Source: Erythrophleum ivorense (Eukaryota > Streptophyta > Magnoliopsida > Fabales > Fabaceae). From it: 64,000 nt of DNA. Positions 61,350 to 64,000 of this stretch are shown here, piece after piece; position 1 is the stretch's first letter, and the number at the start of each line of letters is the position of its first letter. A program made the translations under genes and the position numbers. The stretch spans positions 248,001 to 312,000 of the forward strand of contig JAIUCV010000400.1 of assembly GCA_026724425.1 (NCBI GenBank), read 5' to 3'. Under the pieces are notes generated by a model that was not told the DNA's origin, did not search any database, and saw only the letters and a program-made list of their open reading frames with translations.

Positions 61350-61545
61350 ATTATAGTCCCCTCAAGGTCAAGGGGCTTGAACGGCCCTCCCTTTGGTCAA
61401 CCATTCAGTATTCAGCCATTCACAAATACAATAGGGAGTTTGAGGACCCTCAGCCTCAGTCTCATCAAAGTTGCCCATTCCAGTCTTCATTGAAATTATC
61501 CACAACTACAAAAACAAATGCAAATTTTTTTTTTTTTTGGGGAAT
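61350..61545. repeat. Second copy of the OPR upstream sequence
   Basis: CCCCTCAAGGTCAAGGGG-like sequence at about 61361-61379 and the stretch CTCAGCCTCAGTCTCATC to ACAACTACAAAAACAAATGC (about 61448-61520) match 63795-63813 and 63840-63935, respectively, in the same order and strand. The intact gene has this block about 250 bp upstream of its ATG. Confidence 0.6.
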
Positions 61546-61881
61546 ATGAAACATAAATGCAGATGAGCATGGGTAATTAGTGTTTACAAATATTTATTTG
61601 GAGCGAGAGAAATTCTTATATACTCTAAAAATGTCATATTCTTTATATTCTCTTGATAAAAAGATATCAAATTGCATTAAAAAGAGTTCACATTTTTCTT
61701 TTTCTTTTTTTTTTGAAAAATAGTTTTGTAATGTATAAATGTAAGACTTATCAACAGTGAATGAAATATTTTCTTGAAAAAAATGTGGGTAATGGGTTGA
61801 GATTGATAAAAGAGAAATTTTGATAAAATAAATGCATTCGATATGGGAGTACAAAGTATCAGAATTCTTGAATAAAAATAT

Positions 61882-62693
61882 CTAGCGAGAAAGAAAGGTA
61901 TAGTCTGTATAACCGACGACAGGGTCGTGTGTATAGAAGGTAGTTCTATCAGGTTGGTTGAGTGGAGCATCAAGGCGGAATCTTGAGGGCAAATCAGGGT
62001 TAGCCAAAAATAAGCGTCCATACGCAACTAGATCAGCACCCCCATTGGCAATCACCTCGTTCCCTTCACTCCTATTGTAACCACCCGCGACGATAAAGGT
62101 ACCTTGGAACTCTCTTCGAATAGGGATTAAGGACAAGCTGGTGTCAGAGCGTTCAAATTGTGTGATCATTCTTGGATCAATCACATGGCAATACAGAATG
62201 CCAAATTGGTTCAGGGAGACAGCCATGTGAATGCCCAGAGCCTGAGGGTTCGAGTCTCCACAGCCATTATAATCAGCGAAAGGTGAGAGCCTAACACCAA
62301 CTCTATGAGCTCCAATTTCATCAGCAACGCCCTTCACTACTTGAAGCGGGAAGCGGCAACGATTTTCTAAATTGCCTCCGTAAAGGTCGTCTCGATCATT
62401 TACTTGGTCCTTGAGGAATTGATCAAGCAAGTAACCGTTTGCAGCGTGTATCTCAACTCCATCAAAACCCGCTTCTATGGCATTCTTGGCAGCAGCTCTG
62501 AAGTCGCTTACAAGCTTTGGGATTTCATCCATTCTGAGCCGACGCGGAGGTGAATATTTGGCAACACTGCTTCCATCTATTTGAATTTTAGCTCTTACTG
62601 GCTTGTCTGTACATGATATTGGGGCCTCCCCATTTGGCTGGTAATCTGTTCATGTTCAACCATCGTCGTCGTCTCTTTTTCTTTTACATGAAT

Positions 62694-62738
<45 letters not shown>

Positions 62739-63541
62739 AGGGCTGGGTGGGTGGTACGTACCGTAGGAGGAGACTCTTCCGGCATGCCAAAGTTGGCAGA
62801 AAAATATGCCCCCTTTCTCATGAACAGCACTCACAATTGGTTTCCATGCTTCCACATGTTCTCTTCTCCAAATCCCAGGGGTATGGGGGTACCTTCAGTC
62901 GTTTCAGCAAAGCAATGTAATTGTTGTTTTTTCGAAAAAGGAAATTCGGTGGTAATGTTTCCACTGCTAAGAAAGTCATTAAGAATTCAAGAAATTAATA
63001 AAAGGAAGAGTACCCTTGAGCAGTGTCAGAGATCCCTGAGGCTTCCCCGATTAAGAAACCACCCTTGGTTGTTCTCTGAGAATAATATAAAGCAGCATGT
63101 GGCTGAGGGATGAAGTTGTAAGACCTTGTTCGCGTCAAGGGTGCCAACACTATCCTGTGTGGGTGTATAATACAATTGGTATTAATTAACAGGCAGATGT
63201 TATAAATTAATTAAGATTAAAATTGATGGAACGACGAAGGCTACCGTGGCCACCAACCGCTTTTCCATCATTATAATAGAGTCTTAACTATTAATCAAAT
63301 CAGATCAGATGATGGAAAAGTACAGAGTGATGTTGTGGTGGATTATTTAGAGGGAACCAACTAATGTTGAAAGGTGATTTACAGAATCGAAGAAGAAGAA
63401 ACAGAAGATAAGAATGGAAAGTGACCTGTGGGATAGATTAAAAATTCCCATCTTGTAAGGGGTGAGGAGGGGTATTACTTGCGCATCAGCATCTGCAGCT
63501 TTAGCTTCGGATAATTTGTTGCTGTTCTCCTCAGTACTCAT
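61882..63541 (-). CDS. 12-oxophytodienoate reductase-like flavoprotein (OPR1/2 type)
   Basis: Four exons join in phase: 63541-63426, 63154-63014, 62892-62762, 62645-61882, encoding 383 residues. It is an FMN-dependent Old Yellow Enzyme that reduces activated C=C bonds with NADPH. Visible: LLTPYKMGIFNLSHR, LAPLTRTRSY, PHAALYYSQRTTKGG, GEASGIS, CQLWHAGRVSS, the active-site segment VEIHAANGYLLDQF with His196/Asn199 and Tyr201, ENRCRF, VGVRLSPFADY, VAGGY and VAYGRLFLANPDLP. The C-terminus ends FLSR, without a peroxisomal SRL/SKL signal, so the cytosolic OPR-I group fits better than jasmonate-forming OPR3. Exon 2 uses the acceptor CACAG at 63155, not the nearer TAG, because only this gives HR-IVLAPL. 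Intron 2 ends in AAG. An in-frame ATG at 63652 is upstream, but residues before 63541 look like leader. A decayed copy lies downstream. Confidence 0.9.
62697..62738. repeat. Compound (AT)n(GT)n microsatellite in OPR intron 3
   Basis: About eight AT units pass into about twelve GT units, entirely within the intron between exons 3 and 4. Confidence 0.9.
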
Positions 63542-64000
63542 GGTGTGGGTCGACGCGACCTCCTCGCAGCCTGCGGACGGAAAAGAAGATGATGCGCATG
63601 TTATGTGGAAGACGGAGCCTGAGAAGTGTTGGCATTTGACTTTTTGGCCCATCTAACTTACACGCGTGTCATTCTTTGTTTTGCCAGGAATGCCACGATT
63701 TTGACCGGGGGAATTTCCTTAATTTATCATCATCATTATTCAGTGAAAGCATTGATCATTATCATTATCATTGATTCATCATCATCATCATTCCCCTCAA
63801 GGTCAAGGGATTCCTTCAGTGAGAGCATTTTGCCTTGGGAGCCTGAGCCTAGCCCTCATCCACGTTGCCCCATTTTTTTGCATTGGTCTTTTAAGCCTCC
63901 ATTAATTAAATCATCCTCAGTTACAAAAGCAAAAGCAGAAAAGTAATATGAATGTTAATAGAAATGAAGCATAACTGGAACTAGAGTTGGTTGGAAAGAA
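63542..64000 (-). promoter_or_regulatory. Upstream region of the OPR gene
   Basis: Reading towards the gene, this part must contain the OPR promoter and leader. Two TTTGAC/TTTTGACC sequences (about 63635 and 63700, plus strand) contain the W-box core TGAC, and an ATC/ATT-rich repeat is at 63725-63795. No TATA box is obvious. Regulatory meaning is inference. Confidence 0.4.

Noticed and set aside
62613..63113. 166-codon plus frame across OPR introns and exons
   Set aside because: Antisense to OPR exons 2 and 3 and includes the microsatellite; no family similarity.
63542..63652. Earlier in-frame ATG for OPR at 63652
   Set aside because: The added 37 residues have no family counterpart; OPR proteins begin only a few residues before the LLTPYKMG motif, so 63541 is preferred.

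Overview
The window is nuclear DNA of a flowering plant, most likely a dicot. It is AT-rich, its genes have many short introns, and its long intergenic stretches are packed with decayed transposable elements. Five protein-coding genes look intact. In order they are a receptor-like cytoplasmic kinase of the PBL/RLCK-VII family (minus, 15434-18254), a bromodomain protein of the BRD1/2/13 type (minus, 32997-37505), a TANGO2/NRDE-family protein (plus, 40845-41916), a small HMGB chromatin protein (plus, 52816-54105) and an OPR1/2-like 12-oxophytodienoate reductase (minus, 61882-63541). All exon boundaries were worked out by hand from splice signals, reading phase and family knowledge. From memory, the order kinase - bromodomain - TANGO2 - HMGB matches Arabidopsis chromosome 1 around At1g20650-At1g20696.

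Region by region: 1-15.4 kb has no intact gene. It holds a small Tourist-like MITE, a likely 2.56-kb solo LTR with a TATAT target duplication, the 3' end of a dead LINE, a 36-bp tandem repeat and a CACTA terminus. The kinase follows. From 22.2 to 31.5 kb lies a dead NLR (CC-NB-ARC-LRR) disease-resistance gene on the minus strand. It is split by a Ty1-copia element, which is itself interrupted by a 1.8-kb PIF/Harbinger-like element and by a fragment of another LTR element. The left LTR of the copia element is in inverted orientation, which is abnormal.

The bromodomain and TANGO2 genes are divergently arranged, 3.3 kb apart. Between TANGO2 and HMGB lie an unrecognised coding-like remnant, a duplicated AT-rich foldback block (44.0-45.6 kb), a dead MULE transposase (46.4-48.7 kb) and a second copy of the PIF-like family (51.0-52.0 kb). 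After HMGB come two MITEs, one of them with a clear 8-bp target duplication. A decayed OPR duplicate (57.66-58.92 kb) precedes the intact OPR gene.

The genes do not form an operon or a pathway. Two (bromodomain, HMGB) are chromatin proteins, one is a signalling kinase, and one is a flavin reductase of the jasmonate-related OPR family. The most unusual points are the two GC-AG introns with identical donor sequences, the inverted LTR, and the three-layer nesting inside the NLR. I saw no convincing previously undescribed functional system.
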